Shown piece by piece: positions 18,855 through 20,998 of a DNA stretch of 20,998 nt; position 1 is the first letter of the stretch; every line of letters starts with the position of its first letter. The stretch comes from Pleurobrachia bachei (taxonomy: Eukaryota; Ctenophora; Tentaculata; Cydippida; Pleurobrachiidae): NCBI GenBank assembly GCA_000695325.1, contig AVPN01001351.1, forward strand, positions 2,829-23,826. The letters are read 5' to 3'. Both the position numbers and the translations under genes were made by a program. Below the pieces are notes generated by a model. It was not told the DNA's origin, did no database searches, and saw only the letters and a program-made list of their open reading frames with translations.

Positions 18855-20998
18855 ATGTTTCGCATGCTATTGATCCTACTCCTCTGTTCCTGGTGTTCGT
18901 CATTGAGTGTCCCAACAAGCGGTACAACTACAAACAACAATCCTTATCCTTCGAATCAGAGTGTCGGAAACCCAAACAACACCTGCAGCAGTGTCAGCAC
19001 CGATTCAATCCTAGCATCTAAGGATGGTGATTACATTCTTGCTGGGATATTTAAAATCAGAACGATGAGAACGATTAATGGAACAAAAGAGTGCGTTTTC
19101 GAACCATGGCTATCGGGTCTACAACGAGCCCTTGTTTATCGTGACACAGTTCTGAGGGCTTCAGGGGAGTTTTACCGACGCACAAATGCCACACTAGGCT
19201 ATTTCATCTACGATGGTTGTCTGGATCTACCAACGACTGGTGTTGCCGCAGCGAATATAGCCCGAAATGAAAAGGTGGTCGGAGCGACCGCTCCAGACCG
19301 CGCGAATCTAACAAAGTACGCCGCAAGCACCCTAACATCATTTTCAGTCCCAACGTTCGCATCTCACTTCTTTGACTCCGAGCTGAGCAACCCGGACAAT
19401 TTCCCAACTCTCATATCCATGATTGACACGGAGATTAATGAAGGGAAGTTGGTTCTACACTTACTGGAGTACTTTGATTACCGGTTTGTTGATATCTGGT
19501 ATCACAATTATTCTGAGGATAATGCACTGTACGTCTACGAGAAACACAGGGAGAAGGGACAGGGTTATTGTGCCAGGCTGACTCAACTTACAGGTAAACG
19601 GTAAACATTAAAAGTCGGATCTTTTTTTTTCTCCGATGATAAATACCATACACGCATGAGTTTGGGGCGAAAACTTCAAAAAATCAATTTCCATAGGTAA
19701 AGAACAGGCGGTACGGGAAGTTGAAGAGACATACGCAACTACAAATGAGCCGACTGCTGATGTTCAAGTGATTCTAGATAACAGCTTAACTCAGGCCAAG
19801 ATCACACTGACATACATGGTCAATGAACTAGGGTTCAAGAACAAGATCTTCATCTTCGGGACAAGCATGTCCCGTTATCAGTGGGAGGATTCATTGAAAA
19901 ACATCCTCGGGTCTACCAACACTCTTCTGTTTACTGCACATGCACTGATCAACGCTGACATTCCTGGGATAAATGAGGTTCTATCGGCACCTTGGAATGA
20001 GACTGGAGAGGCGTTAGATCAGTACTACATAGAGGCACAAGATTCCATATGTGGCGATAGACCATGTGTTGTTAGTAGCTGGGTGCCTTTCTTCAAAGTT
20101 TCGGCCCAGGTCTTGATAGAACGACTTACCAAAGTTTTAGAAACACAAACACCTGAATGCCGGATGGCTCTTCGTAACATTCTTTACTCCAAGATCATCT
20201 CTGCAGAAGAAAATATAACCGTTGAGCTTGGTGGAAATATAACCCTACAGGGTAACATTGAGAACAGAGTGATCCAATTCGGGTACGATATCTACATCTC
20301 CCGTCCAGATGGGAGATCTGGAATCGCTGGGAAGGTCACCCCTGATCAACTAGATATCACCAACCCGGACCTTTTATCTGGTCTAACCCATGGGAGAACG
20401 TGTTCAGCAGACTGCACCCCGGGATCATACCGACTTTTCACTGGCGATGATGTTGCGGAGTTGCCCTGTTGTTGGAAGTGCGTTGAGTGTTCCCTTAACA
20501 CATTCTCCATGGTAACCAACGCTCCGGCATGTACTCGTTGCCTTGACAATCAATCCAGTACCGACAACAGTACATCTTGTATCACAGTGGAAATGGAGCA
20601 CATTAGCCAACGCAAAGTCTTCCTATACAGTGGCATATTTTTGTCCGCGGTGGGGGAGACGTTGGCGATCTCATTCGGAGTTGTGATTTACCGGAATGAG
20701 GATCGTCCAGTCATCAAAGCATCCGATGTGGGATATCTTTACACCGTTCTAGTTAGTCTGATGATTGGTTTCATTGCTTCAATTGTCCCCCTTCTGTCAG
20801 AAAGTCTGTGCTATCTTGAGTATACCCTGTTTGTTCTCTTTACCACCATGACCACGACCAATCTGGCGTGGAAGTGCTGGAAAATATACGGAATTTTTAC
20901 CAGCTCGGAAAACTTTGATACTCCGAAATGTGCATTTTTACTAAAAACGAAAGGACAGCTCAGCATCAACATATTCAGCCAAATCACCGTCCTGTTTT
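18855..20998 (+). CDS. Class C (metabotropic-glutamate-like) GPCR, two exons, cut by the right edge
   Basis: Exon 1 is 18855-19593; exon 2 starts at 19697 and stays open to the window end (intron 103 bases, donor GTAAAC, acceptor CATAG, phase 1). At least 680 residues. Residues 1-18 are a signal peptide, followed by an Asn/Thr/Pro-rich linker. Residues about 58-450 are a Venus-flytrap ligand-binding domain (GDYILAGIFKI, LLEYFDYRFVDIW) with several N-glycosylation sites. Residues 482-541 are the cysteine-rich NCD3G domain (CSADCTPGSYR, PCCWKCVECS, CTRC). TM1 is about 553-577, then the class-typical RPVIKASD loop, TM2 about 591-612 and TM3 about 617-640. The Ser/Thr stretch that grips glutamate in mGluRs (YASTS) is replaced by ASHFFDS, so another ligand is likely (inference). 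Such receptors dimerise and signal through G proteins. Confidence 0.92.

Overview
This is a window of animal nuclear DNA, not bacterial. Most genes are split by short GT-AG introns of roughly 50 to 850 bases, the proteins are metazoan families (ARF6, CEP63, BLOC1S2, COMMD9, class A and class C GPCRs, SUEL-type lectins, a laminin-G-like secreted protein), and the intergenic DNA is AT-rich with GA/CT and TG microsatellites. Compact genes, tight spacing, divergent receptors and many single-exon genes suggest an early-branching metazoan; a sponge is my best guess (inference, about 0.5).

Left part (1-4111): the 5' end of an ARF6 gene on the minus strand (two coding exons; the rest lies beyond position 1), surrounded by GA-rich repeats and two short-loop palindromes. 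Middle-left (4112-9441), housekeeping and gene-dense: a CEP63-like centriole coiled-coil gene on the minus strand, then a CpG-rich divergent promoter, then three plus-strand genes head to tail with gaps of only about 150 bases: BLOC1S2 (three exons), a protein with two F-boxes and leucine-rich repeats, and COMMD9. Each has an acceptor-like AG a few bases before its ATG, which raises the question of a trans-spliced operon.

Right part (9787-20998), cell surface and recognition: ten plus-strand exons with matching phases make a 396-residue secreted laminin-G/pentraxin-like protein. Its two largest introns hold minus-strand genes: a tandem pair of small secreted SUEL lectins with the same exon design, and an intronless class A GPCR with an Asn/Ser/Gly-rich extracellular loop. 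Downstream, a class C GPCR (signal peptide, Venus-flytrap domain, cysteine-rich domain, first three membrane segments) runs off the right edge.

ARF6, BLOC1S2 and COMMD9 all act in endosome/lysosome traffic in known animals, but there is no direct evidence here that they are co-regulated. The lectins, the LamG protein and the two receptors look like a lineage-specific recognition neighbourhood; any functional link among them is inference.
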